Origin: Methanofollis sp. W23
GTDB taxonomy: Archaea; Halobacteriota; Methanomicrobia; Methanomicrobiales; Methanofollaceae
Assembly: GCF_017875325.1 (NCBI RefSeq)
Contig: NZ_JAGGMN010000001.1
Span: 1,508,140 to 1,572,139, forward strand
Direction: 5' to 3'
Length of the DNA stretch: 64,000 bases
This document shows, one piece after another, positions 44,940-53,047 of this stretch. Every line of letters begins with the position of its first letter. The first letter of the stretch is position 1. The translations under genes and the position numbers were made by a program. The notes under the pieces are model-generated. The model did no database searches, was not told the DNA's origin, and worked only from the letters and a program-made list of their open reading frames with translations.

Positions 44940-45020
44940 ACGGATAGTGTGGCGCGAAAAAGCATTTGAACCTTGGCCCATAAGACAAAGGCTATGCTCC
45001 GTGGGGGACAGTATCATCAT

Positions 45021-45518
45021 ATGAGAGAAGAGCCCTTCACCTGCACCTTCTGTGGCAAATGCTGCATGGGCTTCGGGCGCTACATCACCATCATCAAACG
45101 GACCGGACCACAGGAGTATCGGTGCCAGGAGACGATCACCAGGCAGGAGTTCACGGCCAAAGTCGAGGCCGAGTATCTCCCCTTCTTCGGGCGACCGTCG
45201 GTCCAGTGGTCCAGGCCGACGGCATGCCCGTTTCTCAGGGAGGACAGCGGGAGGTACATCTGCACGATCTACTCGTACCGTCCTGACTTCTGCAGGGACT
45301 ATGTCTGTGCCAGGATGCGGGTGCTCAAGGATGGCGAGATCGCAGGTGAACTGAAGGGCAGGCGGACTCTCAAGACCGATGACAGGAGACTGCAGCGGGT
45401 CTGGGACGACGAGATCGGGCCGCTCTCTCTGCCTGACCCAGAGTGGGAGGTGGAGGCCGACCGGATCCTCTCAGGTGCCGGGTATGAGACGGTCTGGTAC
45501 CGGCAGCAGGAGGACTGA
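45021..45518 (+). CDS. YkgJ-type cysteine cluster protein
   Basis: 165 residues. The family pattern is CTFCGKCCMGFGRYIT (about 8-23), ACPFLREDSGRYICTIYSYR (about 68) and RPDFCRDYVC (about 87), i.e. the zinc- or Fe-S-binding CxxCxxCC...C...C..C cluster of YkgJ proteins. The role is unknown. ATG 45021 is preferred to an upstream frame start at 44973 because the cluster begins just after it. It is divergent from the nucleotidyltransferase. Confidence 0.87.
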   Translation: MREEPFTCTFCGKCCMGFGRYITIIKRTGPQEYRCQETITRQEFTAKVEAEYLPFFGRPSVQWSRPTACPFLREDSGRYICTIYSYRPDFCRDYVCARMRVLKDGEIAGELKGRRTLKTDDRRLQRVWDDEIGPLSLPDPEWEVEADRILSGAGYETVWYRQQED

Positions 45519-45556
45519 CCACGGGCGTCAGGGTCCTGGAGTTGAAAGGAGGACGC

Positions 45557-45778
45557 GTGCCCTGCCCTGACGGCAGGGACCGGTCCCTGGAACACTGCCG
45601 GTTCTGCGTCCACTCCAGGCGGTTCTGTCTGGACGACCGGTGGGTGCCCTCGCCGGCCCGCGCCTACTGCACGCTCCAGCAGGCGACCGACGAGGTCGAC
45701 CTCGCCGGGGTGAGCGCGGTCGAGTGCGACGATGAGAGGAACGAAGGGTTTCGGAGTATCATGACGGTGATCAGTTAG
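45557..45778 (+). CDS. Small Cys-rich protein downstream of the YkgJ gene
   Basis: 73 residues from GTG 45557, preceded by AAAGGAGGACGC. Five Cys/His-rich sites (PCPD, EHCRFCVHSRRFCLDD, AYCTLQQ, VECDDE) suggest a metal-binding mini-protein. It lies 38 bp after the YkgJ-type gene, so the two may share a transcript and a cofactor. I recognise no named family; coding composition matches the genome. Confidence 0.55.
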   Translation: MPCPDGRDRSLEHCRFCVHSRRFCLDDRWVPSPARAYCTLQQATDEVDLAGVSAVECDDERNEGFRSIMTVIS

Positions 45779-45865
45779 CGTCGGGTCAATCGCCGTCGCG
45801 GGGGTGCGGCAGATCTCTCCGGTGTATGGGGGGGACGGATCTTCTTGCAAGGGCGAGAATTACGA

Positions 45866-46257
45866 CTCTGGAGAATTAGTCATGAGACGAGAACGCGCCT
45901 CAAGCATATGGGATGAACACTTCTCGTCGCTTGATTTCACTTTTTCAAGACAGAAGAAGTGGTGGAGACCTCACTCACTCGCCGCAGCGGGTTCCGGGAT
46001 GGCGAGAGGAGGGGGAAGACAGAACGCCGATCATGCTGAAGGCGTCTCTATAATCTACATATAATATTCAAAGAGATCTTGATGGTTCAAATTTTCATAA
46101 AAACCTGGAAAGATTATCGTCAGGACCATTTTCATGATAACCCCTCATAGATCGTAACTGGAGGGGCCTTCTGATCACATGCCTTCTCGCCTCAAAGTCA
46201 CGCCTGGGGCACTCACCCCCTTGCGAAGTGGACCATCAAGGAGATTTCTACAGAGCC
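45866..46257. repeat. Family-1 MITE-like element, 392 bp
   Basis: Left CTCTGGAGAATTAGTCATGA ... GCCTCAAGCATATGGGATGA; right GAGATTTCTACAGAGCC. Internally it has the TTTTTCAAGACAGAAGAA segment and GATTATCGTCAGGACCATTT, a module shared with 1746, 48610 and 50775. The flanking 45779-45865 and 46258-46473 hold no gene. Confidence 0.65.
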
Positions 46258-46473
46258 GGATCAAGAGACATGACAAGGGGATGACAGTCCCCAGCCCTGC
46301 ACCATATGGCGGGGCGACCGGGATTACCGGTGAGAAGAGAAGACAGAAGAGAGATCATGAAATGAGGGACAACATTCCGGGCTCACGCCCCACGCAAGAG
46401 CACCGCACCGCACCCTGCGGCCAGAAGCCGTCATCATCCAGGCGGGCATGACTCGACCCCTCGCGCCTATCAA

Positions 46474-46818
46474 TCAGTCCCGTCCCTTCAGATAGTCCCA
46501 GAGACTTCGCCTCTGGTAAGGAACGCCATGCGCCTCCTTGCAGTAGTCTGACTCGATGGTATGATGGACAAGCCTCAACTCGTCGCGCATATTCTGGACA
46601 AGTCCCTTCATCTCCTCGACATCTTTTCTGATTGTAACATATTCCTCAAATGTACGTTGCTTCTTGATCTCAATCTCTTTTCCGGACTCAAGGCTGGCAA
46701 AACCTGCCTCGATCAACTCAAGGATAGCCTCGTTCCGCCCGATCGATCCTTTTTTGGCATAGGAATCGATGGCGTCGAGGAGCTCCGGGTCAAGAGTGAA
46801 GGAACACCGCATCACCAT
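46474..46818 (-). CDS. Ribbon-helix-helix (CopG-like) regulator
   Basis: 114 residues. The N-terminal RHH (about 1-45: RCSFTLDPELLDAIDSYAKK, then GSIGRNEAILELIEAGF) binds DNA as a dimer. The rest is a helical, probably coiled-coil, extension (EYVTIRKDVEEMKGLVQNMR). No nickel-binding ACT domain (NikR) is present. GGAGTGATGTCCT precedes the ATG. It follows cobyric acid synthase by 38 bp, suggesting cotranscription; any link with cobalamin control is only inferred. Confidence 0.8.
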   Translation of the reverse strand: MVMRCSFTLDPELLDAIDSYAKKGSIGRNEAILELIEAGFASLESGKEIEIKKQRTFEEYVTIRKDVEEMKGLVQNMRDELRLVHHTIESDYCKEAHGVPYQRRSLWDYLKGRD

Positions 46819-46856
46819 AGGACATCACTCCACACACGAATATCTGGACGCAGTAA

Positions 46857-48347
46857 TCACGGTTGGTCACGTTCCTTGTAAAGGTAACCCTCGCGCCCGC
46901 TCCCGAGAGCAAGGGCGGCGACTCGTCCCATATCAAGGTGCACCTCAAAGAGCGCGGCAAGACGGTCATAGGGATCGCACTCGTCCTCTGCCGGGCGGTA
47001 CTCGATCCCTTTCCGGCCTGCCAGGTAGCCGACAAGGGTGTCGACCACCGCGGGGTCGGAGAAGAGCCCGTGCAGGTAGGTCCCGATGACCAGCCCGTCC
47101 CGGCTCACTGCCCCGTCCTCGCCAAAGGCCGGGACATCGCCACCCCGCTCGGTCGTGCCCATATGGATCTCATACCCGCTCACCTCGCCCATCTGCGAGA
47201 GTATGGGGGAAACATCGGCCGCCTGGCGACGCACCTGTCTGGTGGTCTTGGCATAGGCCGAGAAGGTGGTGGCCACGTCAAGGAGGCCGAGTCCCTCGGC
47301 CTCGCCGGGAGCGTCGCCCTCATACCCCTTGTCAAGAAGCCGGCGCCCCAGCATCTGGAAACCCCCGCAGACCCCGATGATCGGTATCCCCGCGGCACGG
47401 ACCCGACAGATCTCGTCGGCGGTGCCAGAGGTCCGCACCACTTCGAGGTCGTCGATGGTGTTCTTCGTGCCAGGGAGGATGACGGCGTCGTAGCCCGCCA
47501 GGCTCTTGCCAGGATTGACATAAGTGACCGACGCCCGCCGCTCCAGGAGTTCGAAGTCGGTGAAGTTGGCGATGTGGGGAAGCCTGAGAACCGCGATCCT
47601 GACCCCTCCTTCCCGTGTCTGTTTGTCCGCGATGGAGAGGGAGTCTTCTGAGGGGAGCCCTGTCTCGGCATAGGGGAGGACCCCGAGGACCGGGACGCCG
47701 CAGATCTCCTCAAGGGTGTCGACGCCGTCGGCAAAGAGGGCGGGATCCCCCCTGAACTTGTTGACGATGATCCCGGCGACCAGGGGTTTGATGTCCTCTG
47801 GGAGAAGAGCGATCGTCCCGTAGGCCTGGGCAAAGACCCCACCCCGCTCGATGTCGGCGACAAGGAGGATGGGCAGGTTGAGGGCGCGGGCAAGTCTGAT
47901 ATTGGCGATGTCGCGGTCATAGAGGTTGAGTTCGGCGGCACCCCCCGCACCCTCGACGACGACGGTCCCGTGCTCTTCTTCGAGGCGGGTGAAGGCCTTC
48001 ACTGCAGTCGCGAGGAGGGCGTCGGTCTCCTGATAATATCTGCCGATCCTGACGTCTTTGTAGGGCCGACCCATGAGCACGACCTGGGAGACCTGATCGC
48101 CTTTCGGTTTGAGAAGGACCGGGTTCATCTCGGCCGTGGGTTCGATGCCGGCGGCCCTTGCCTGCACCGCCTGGGCGATCCCAATCTCGGCCCCGTCGAC
48201 GGTCACCCAGGAGTTGAGGCTCATGTTCTGTGACTTGAAGGGGGCGTTTCCGATGCCCCGGTTTTTCAGGGCCCGGCAGATCCCGGCGACGATCGTGCTC
48301 TTGCCGACATGGGAGGCGGTCCCGAGGACCATCAGTGACATCGTCAT
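46857..48347 (-). CDS. cobQ: Cobyric acid synthase
   Basis: 496 residues from ATG 48347 (ATG 48341 is also possible). The N-terminal P-loop amidoligase ([40 protein letters not shown]) is joined to a C-terminal class-I glutamine amidotransferase with catalytic Cys in [12 protein letters not shown] (about 350) and His in IGTYLHGLF (about 432). It amidates the b, d, e and g side chains of adenosylcobyrinate diamide; methanogens need corrinoids for Mtr. No other cobalamin gene or riboswitch is visible. Confidence 0.95.
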   Translation of the reverse strand: MTMSLMVLGTASHVGKSTIVAGICRALKNRGIGNAPFKSQNMSLNSWVTVDGAEIGIAQAVQARAAGIEPTAEMNPVLLKPKGDQVSQVVLMGRPYKDVRIGRYYQETDALLATAVKAFTRLEEEHGTVVVEGAGGAAELNLYDRDIANIRLARALNLPILLVADIERGGVFAQAYGTIALLPEDIKPLVAGIIVNKFRGDPALFADGVDTLEEICGVPVLGVLPYAETGLPSEDSLSIADKQTREGGVRIAVLRLPHIANFTDFELLERRASVTYVNPGKSLAGYDAVILPGTKNTIDDLEVVRTSGTADEICRVRAAGIPIIGVCGGFQMLGRRLLDKGYEGDAPGEAEGLGLLDVATTFSAYAKTTRQVRRQAADVSPILSQMGEVSGYEIHMGTTERGGDVPAFGEDGAVSRDGLVIGTYLHGLFSDPAVVDTLVGYLAGRKGIEYRPAEDECDPYDRLAALFEVHLDMGRVAALALGSGREGYLYKERDQP

Positions 48348-48426
48348 TGATCTTGATCGCCTGAAGGGATATGTGGTGCGGTGGGGGGGCATCGTTCGTA
48401 GAATCCAGGATCAGAATACTCCTTCT

Positions 48427-48740
48427 GGCTCTGGAGAATCTGGCATGAACCTCTGGCTCACGCATACGCGATGCACATCCTGCCTCTCTTCGTTACGAGA
48501 GGAAGAGAGGGACAGGAAGGCAGAGGCCCGGTCATTCAGGAGATGTATTCGCAATCTGCATATCGGTCCAGAAGGGGTTTGGTGGATTCAAACCATTGTG
48601 GAAACCCAGAGAGGCGATTTTCAGGATCATGTTCATGGTAACCCCTCAGTTATCGGTAGTGCCCCATGAAACGACTGATACTACACGCCGCTCTTTTGAA
48701 TCGGGTATGAACCCCGTCTCAAGCATATACCATGACCATT
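48427..48740. repeat. Degenerate family-1 repeat array
   Basis: GGCTCTGGAGAATCTGGCAT (48427) with CTCACGCATACGCGATG, then GATTTTCAGGATCATGTTCA (about 48616) and CTCTTTTGAATCGGGTATGA (48690) with CTCAAGCATATACCATGA. These are at least two element ends without intact partners, upstream of cobQ. Confidence 0.55.
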
Positions 48741-48741
48741 G

Positions 48742-49297
48742 GACTCTGTTGAATTGCTCATGAACCCCTGGGTTCAAGCATACGGGATGAAAATATCTCG
48801 TCACTCGCTCTCTCCCTTTTCAAGAGAGGAGAATCAGTGGGGATCGTGTTCAATTCGCCGCCCCCACCTATCTTCAGTCCGTGGGGGGTCCGGGGGGTGA
48901 AACCCCCCGGCGCGAGATGGCAGGGAAATCTCGACGATGGGCGCGGCCGACCCATCAGAAGAATTTTTTTATCCTCTGCGTATTGGCTCCAACGTGATAT
49001 GAAGAGGTCAAACTCTCATACTAACTTGAAATGAGGATCTTCTGGATTATAGAAGGGTTTGAATCCGCCATACACCTCCGGGACTGATACGCAGAGTGCA
49101 GATCCATCTCCTGCATGATCAGCCCTCTTCCTTCCCGCCCCTATCGCCATCCCAGGGGTCAGGGGGCGGCGATGAAACCAGATCTTCCAGATCCCCAATC
49201 GCGAGGAGAAAGATCCTCTTAAACTCTGTAGCGCTGCTCAGAACGATTTTCAACCGCGTATGCTTGAACCCCACCCTCATGCCCGATTCTACAGAGC
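48742..49297. repeat. MITE-like element, sister of the 39592 copy
   Basis: 556 bp with ~55-bp terminal inverted repeats: left GACTCTGTTGAATTGCTCAT ... GGTTCAAGCATACGGGATGA; inverse of right GGCTCTGTAGAATCGGGCAT ... GGTTCAAGCATACGCGGTTG. The left half matches 1459-1735, the right half matches 39976-40363, so it is a chimera of two element subtypes. Confidence 0.8.
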
Positions 49298-49577
49298 CCC
49301 TCTGAATGGCATTTACAGGACCGAGTGGTTTCTTTTGCATTCCTCTCTGCAATGATGCGTGTTTCACGCTCCTCGTCTCTGCCTCCCCCCTTCTCCCTGC
49401 ATTTTCACCGGACCCCTGTCATTAGCCATACAAAGATCCCTTTTCCCTCTGAGACATGGCCTCTCACCATGAAATGATGAAGATCGGTCCTGTTCTGATC
49501 CTCAAGACACATATCTGGCAGGATGGAAGTGATATTCATGCCAAGAAATATATAACGAGAACTTGAAGGTATAACCA
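49298..49577. other. Spacer before eIF1
   Basis: No gene or repeat recognised in 49298-49540; the last 30 bp hold the eIF1 promoter. Confidence 0.5.
49546..49554 (+). promoter_or_regulatory. TATA box of eIF1
   Basis: AAATATATA centred about 28 bp before the ATG, which predicts a leaderless or nearly leaderless transcript. Confidence 0.65.
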
Positions 49578-49883
49578 ATGAACGGTGGTATATGTCCAAA
49601 ATGTGGACTACCCAAAGAACTGTGTATCTGTGAGGAGGTAGCGAAGGAACAACAGAGGATTCAGGTAAAGATCAATAGACGCCGGTACGGGAAAGAAGTC
49701 ACCGTCATCGAAGGGCTTGACCCGTACGACATCGACCTGAATGACCTCACCAAGTTCCTGAAGGCAAAACTCGCCTGCGGTGGAACTGTCAAAGATACGT
49801 CTATCGAACTCCAGGGCAACCATAAAGAAAGGGTCAAGGACTTGCTCGCGCAAAAGGGGTACAAATTGGAGCAGATCAATTGA
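49578..49883 (+). CDS. Translation initiation factor 1 (SUI1/eIF1)
   Basis: 101 residues. The N-terminus carries [13 protein letters not shown], a four-Cys motif typical of archaeal aIF1. The SUI1 core follows: [56 protein letters not shown]. It acts in start-codon selection. Monocistronic with its own promoter, followed by T6 at 49911. Confidence 0.94.
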   Translation: MNGGICPKCGLPKELCICEEVAKEQQRIQVKINRRRYGKEVTVIEGLDPYDIDLNDLTKFLKAKLACGGTVKDTSIELQGNHKERVKDLLAQKGYKLEQIN

Positions 49884-51063
49884 TCCCTTGACTCCTACTT
49901 ATCGATCATATTTTTTCCATTATATGTCCGCCGGGGAGATCACAGGCCGGGCGCGCCGCCTGATGAAACCCCGATGACCAACTCTTTCTCTGTTCCTGGT
50001 TCTGCAAAAACTCTCTGCCCATTCCCGACGTACACGTGACTCATCCACCTTGGAGGTCTGTATGATGACTTCTCCTCACCTGGATCCTCCATACCTGATA
50101 TACGGAATACAGAAACTCTCTCAGAGCATATCCCAAAACTCTCCAGGGTTGAAGATCTCCTCGAACTGAAGTGCTTCCTTCCAGAAATTCTAAACGCTAT
50201 CCTCGACCGGGAGGCGTGCCGCCCTCCGGACCCCCCGCCGATGAAGATTGTGGAGGATTGCATCCCGTCGTCACGATCTTTTCTCTGCCTTCCCGTCCCT
50301 ATCGCCATCCAGGGGGTCCGGGGGCAGAGCCCCCGGCAGGAGCGAGGGGAAAGGCGACGAATGCATGGGTGCGCGATGAAAAACCTGGGATCTCTTCATT
50401 GTCATCCATCGCTCTTCATCGATGAGAATGAGGGCTGGAGAGTTTTGGGATGACCTCTCAGAATGATCGCTCGCCCTCAGCGTAGCACCTTCATCGTCGT
50501 CTTGCGCCGGGGGGTGCACCCCGGACCCCCACGGAAAGAGTAGAGGCGGTGGCGGCAATGAGGCGGCGGTCTGAAGGGGTGGGCACGGATCCACACCCCC
50601 TGGAGACCCACGATCATGTTCAATCGCGTCTGGGTGAGCCTCAGGGTCATGCTCCATTCCAGTTTCAGTTCAAAATTCAGAGGGTTTTGGGACATGCTCA
50701 TGGTAAATCTTCACGATAACTCCCTGGGGGTCGGGGCGAGCCGTGCTCCCCTGAAGAGAGGAGAGGGGAAGGTTGATGATCGTCAGGATCATTTTCATGG
50801 TAGACCTTGATGGACCTGTCAGAGTAGCCTTCTGATCACGTGCCTTCCCACTTCGGTCGCACCTGGGGTCAACGCCCCCCCGCCCTGGCAAGAAAAGAAG
50901 GGAAGGCGGGTGACACACATTCCTGCCGTCCCCCATCCCCCCTGGAAAATAAGGAAGATGACAGTAATCCCTTCTTCTGGATTATCAAAGATGTCTTCCC
51001 GCCCCCATCGCCATGATGGTGGGGAAAGGAGCGAGGGGTGCAACCCCCGCCAGACTCCAGGAC
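49884..51063. other. 1.2-kb repeat-filled spacer
   Basis: No gene. Besides the element at 50130-50451 it contains CCGGGGGGTGCACCCCGG (50509), CACCCCCTGGAGACCCACGA with TGTTCAATCG (50597, as at 23315), GAGGGTTTTGGGACATGC (50681), GATCGTCAGGATCATTTTCA (50776) and a GGGAAGGCGGGTGACACACA segment (50899) shared with family-1 elements. Confidence 0.6.
50130..50451. repeat. MITE-like element with perfect 17-bp inverted ends
   Basis: Left ATCCCAAAACTCTCCAG (50130-50146) and right CTGGAGAGTTTTGGGAT (50435-50451) are perfect inverted repeats. Interior: GGCGTGCCGCCCTCCGGACC, CTTCCCGTCCCTATCGCCAT, CCGGGGGCAGAGCCCCCGG and CATCCATCGCTCTTCATC. A one-ended copy lies at 17409-17662. The ends differ from the GGCTCTGTAGAA family, but the interior hairpin modules are shared. 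Confidence 0.78.
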
Positions 51064-51070
51064 AAAAAAA
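51064..51070 (-). terminator. T7 terminator of the filament operon
   Basis: Seven As on the plus strand, 12 bp past the last gene of the Tad-like operon. Confidence 0.55.
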
Positions 51071-51082
51071 GGATCCCGCCTC

Positions 51083-52120
51083 TCAGATCGCAAACCTGAA
51101 GAGCAGCCAGGCGATGAGGAGCATCAATGCCGAGAACTTAAGCCCTGCAGTCGCCCGCCCCTCGCCCATCTGGCCCGCGACCAACCCGGAGAAGAACCCC
51201 ATGATCATCGCGGAATGGGAGAAGAGACGTTTGTACAGGTCCATATCGACACTCCCGATGAACTGGCTCCCTGCACCGGACTCCGCCGCCTGCGCCCCGG
51301 CGTCGGCCATGGTGGAAAGGAAAGTCGACTCCAGGATCGCGATCACGAAGAGGAAGACGAAGAAGGCGGCAACGATGATCACCTCGTAGATGAGCATGTT
51401 GCTCCCCCGTTCATTCTTGAGGTTGATGAACTCGTAACTGTCCCTTGCGGCAGCCCGCAACACCTCAGAGACTGAACCACCGGCGGTGCTCGCCTTTGCG
51501 ATGAGGTCGACTGAACGTTCGGCGAGGGGGGTGCCGATCCGTTTCCCGAAACTGGTGATCGCCTCGACGAACGGCACATTCCAGGACATATCGATGTCGA
51601 GTTTCCTGATGTACGGCGTGAGCATCCCATACTCACCTTCGGCAACGATATGAATTGCATTGGGGAGGGTCATCCCCGAGTCGTTCATCCCTGCGACATC
51701 CCTGAAGAAGTTCGGAAGGGCCTCTTCAAGACTCTTCTCCCGTCGCCCCTCCTTGAAATCAAGGACCGCAAGCGGGACCACAGGAATGAGGATCGAGAAG
51801 ACGATGACATCGTCGACAAGCGTGGTACTGAAAAGGGCCTGAAACCCGTAATTTACCACGATCAGAGAGACCCCCACGATAAAGAAGAGGAACGAGACCG
51901 GGACCGTGGCGATGAGACTGTTGGTCGGGGTCTCGGTGAGCACCTGGATAGGATGCTTGACCAGGCGGCCGAGCCCCACCTCCATCTTGCGCTGGTGCTC
52001 GATCTTGCTGAAGATGTCCTGCTCCTGATGCTCGTAGCGGTCGAGGTCGGTCACCTCGACCGGCGCCGCACCAGTCCCGTCACGATTGAGGAAGTCGTCA
52101 AAAAGCGCCTTGAATCCCAT
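51083..52120 (-). CDS. TadC/GspF-like filament assembly membrane protein
   Basis: 345 residues with a T2SSF domain. Four or more membrane segments are visible: SLIATVPVSFLFFIVGVSLIV (about 87), a second near 120, and two near the C-terminus (IYEVIIVAAFFVFLFVIAIL; ALMLLIAWLLFRFAI). The cytosolic stretch has LEEALPNFFRDVAGMNDSGM and GGSVSEVLRAAARDSYEFIN, typical of FlaJ/TadC cores. Archaeal FlaJ is usually one long protein, whereas here two half-size proteins are encoded, as in bacterial Tad systems. Start 3 bp after the TadB-like stop. Confidence 0.85.
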   Translation of the reverse strand: MGFKALFDDFLNRDGTGAAPVEVTDLDRYEHQEQDIFSKIEHQRKMEVGLGRLVKHPIQVLTETPTNSLIATVPVSFLFFIVGVSLIVVNYGFQALFSTTLVDDVIVFSILIPVVPLAVLDFKEGRREKSLEEALPNFFRDVAGMNDSGMTLPNAIHIVAEGEYGMLTPYIRKLDIDMSWNVPFVEAITSFGKRIGTPLAERSVDLIAKASTAGGSVSEVLRAAARDSYEFINLKNERGSNMLIYEVIIVAAFFVFLFVIAILESTFLSTMADAGAQAAESGAGSQFIGSVDMDLYKRLFSHSAMIMGFFSGLVAGQMGEGRATAGLKFSALMLLIAWLLFRFAI

Positions 52121-52123
52121 CTC

Positions 52124-53047
52124 TCACACCTCCGGGGTCATCGCACTGATCAATATGAGGAACATCATGCTCCCGAAGGGGACAATCAGGTAGATGATGA
52201 TCATCAGAAAGATCGGGTTCGATTCGCCGCCCATAATAGACATAATCGACTGGAGAATGATCAGGAACAGCGTCCCTGCCACCATCGCCGTCACATATGA
52301 CTCAGCGATCAGCCCCAGGGTTTCAAGAAATGTCTTCTGCTGCCGTTGATTCTCGTTGCTGTACTGGACCGCCTTGTTCCTGAAATAGTCGGTGAGGTTC
52401 GCCCCTGAGGAGATGGTCGCCATCGCACCCTGGAGAAACTCCTTCATCCTCGGACTCGGGGTGAAGGTCGAGGCGATCCGCATCGCCTCGATGAGGTCCT
52501 TGCCGAACATATCGATCTCGCGCGAGATGTAGCGCGCCTCGACCGCAGTCTCACCATAGATCCGGCTCTGCCCGAGAAGCCTGAAGATCTCGGCCGGCGT
52601 GATCCCGGCCGTCGACATGGCGGTCACATAGTTGATCGCATAGGGAAGGGTGGCGTCGATATTCCGCCGCCTGTTCCCTGCGGCCACCTTGGGGTACATG
52701 AGGAAGGAAAAGTAGGTGATGCCGCCAAAGATCAGCAACGAGAGGATGATCGCCAGAGTCGTCCCGATGAGGAGACGATACTCAGAGAAACCGATGAAGA
52801 AACTGGGCAGCGCCCCCTTGTAGGTGATCATCGAGGGGATGTTGAAGAGATAGGTGAACCCCCCGATCAGCAGGGCCATGGTCAACCCGACACAGATCGA
52901 AGCGACATAGGCCGTGGCAAGATAGGCCTCGAAGGGAGTCTTCATCCGCGCCTGCACCAGGTCGCTTCTCAGCTCAACAAACTCGTCTCTCTTTCCCTTC
53001 GCCTGCTGTCCCAGCAGGTTGAAACTGAACCGTTCAAAGCCATTCAT
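52124..53047 (-). CDS. TadB/GspF-like filament assembly membrane protein
   Basis: 307 residues with a T2SSF domain. Membrane segments include AYVASICVGLTMALLIGGF (about 47), LLIGTTLAIILSLLIFGGIT, MVAGTLFLIILQSIMSIM (about 254) and IIYLIVPFGSMMFLILISAM. The conserved cytosolic region contains LPYAINYVTAMSTAGITPAE and RMKEFLQGAMATISSGANLT. It forms the platform with the TadC-like partner. ATGA overlap with the ATPase stop gives translational coupling. Confidence 0.85.
   Translation of the reverse strand: MNGFERFSFNLLGQQAKGKRDEFVELRSDLVQARMKTPFEAYLATAYVASICVGLTMALLIGGFTYLFNIPSMITYKGALPSFFIGFSEYRLLIGTTLAIILSLLIFGGITYFSFLMYPKVAAGNRRRNIDATLPYAINYVTAMSTAGITPAEIFRLLGQSRIYGETAVEARYISREIDMFGKDLIEAMRIASTFTPSPRMKEFLQGAMATISSGANLTDYFRNKAVQYSNENQRQQKTFLETLGLIAESYVTAMVAGTLFLIILQSIMSIMGGESNPIFLMIIIYLIVPFGSMMFLILISAMTPEV

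Noticed and set aside
46857-48347. Cobalamin riboswitch upstream of cobQ
   Set aside because: The upstream region is filled with degenerate repeats and no B12-box-like sequence was seen; archaeal cobalamin riboswitches are rare.
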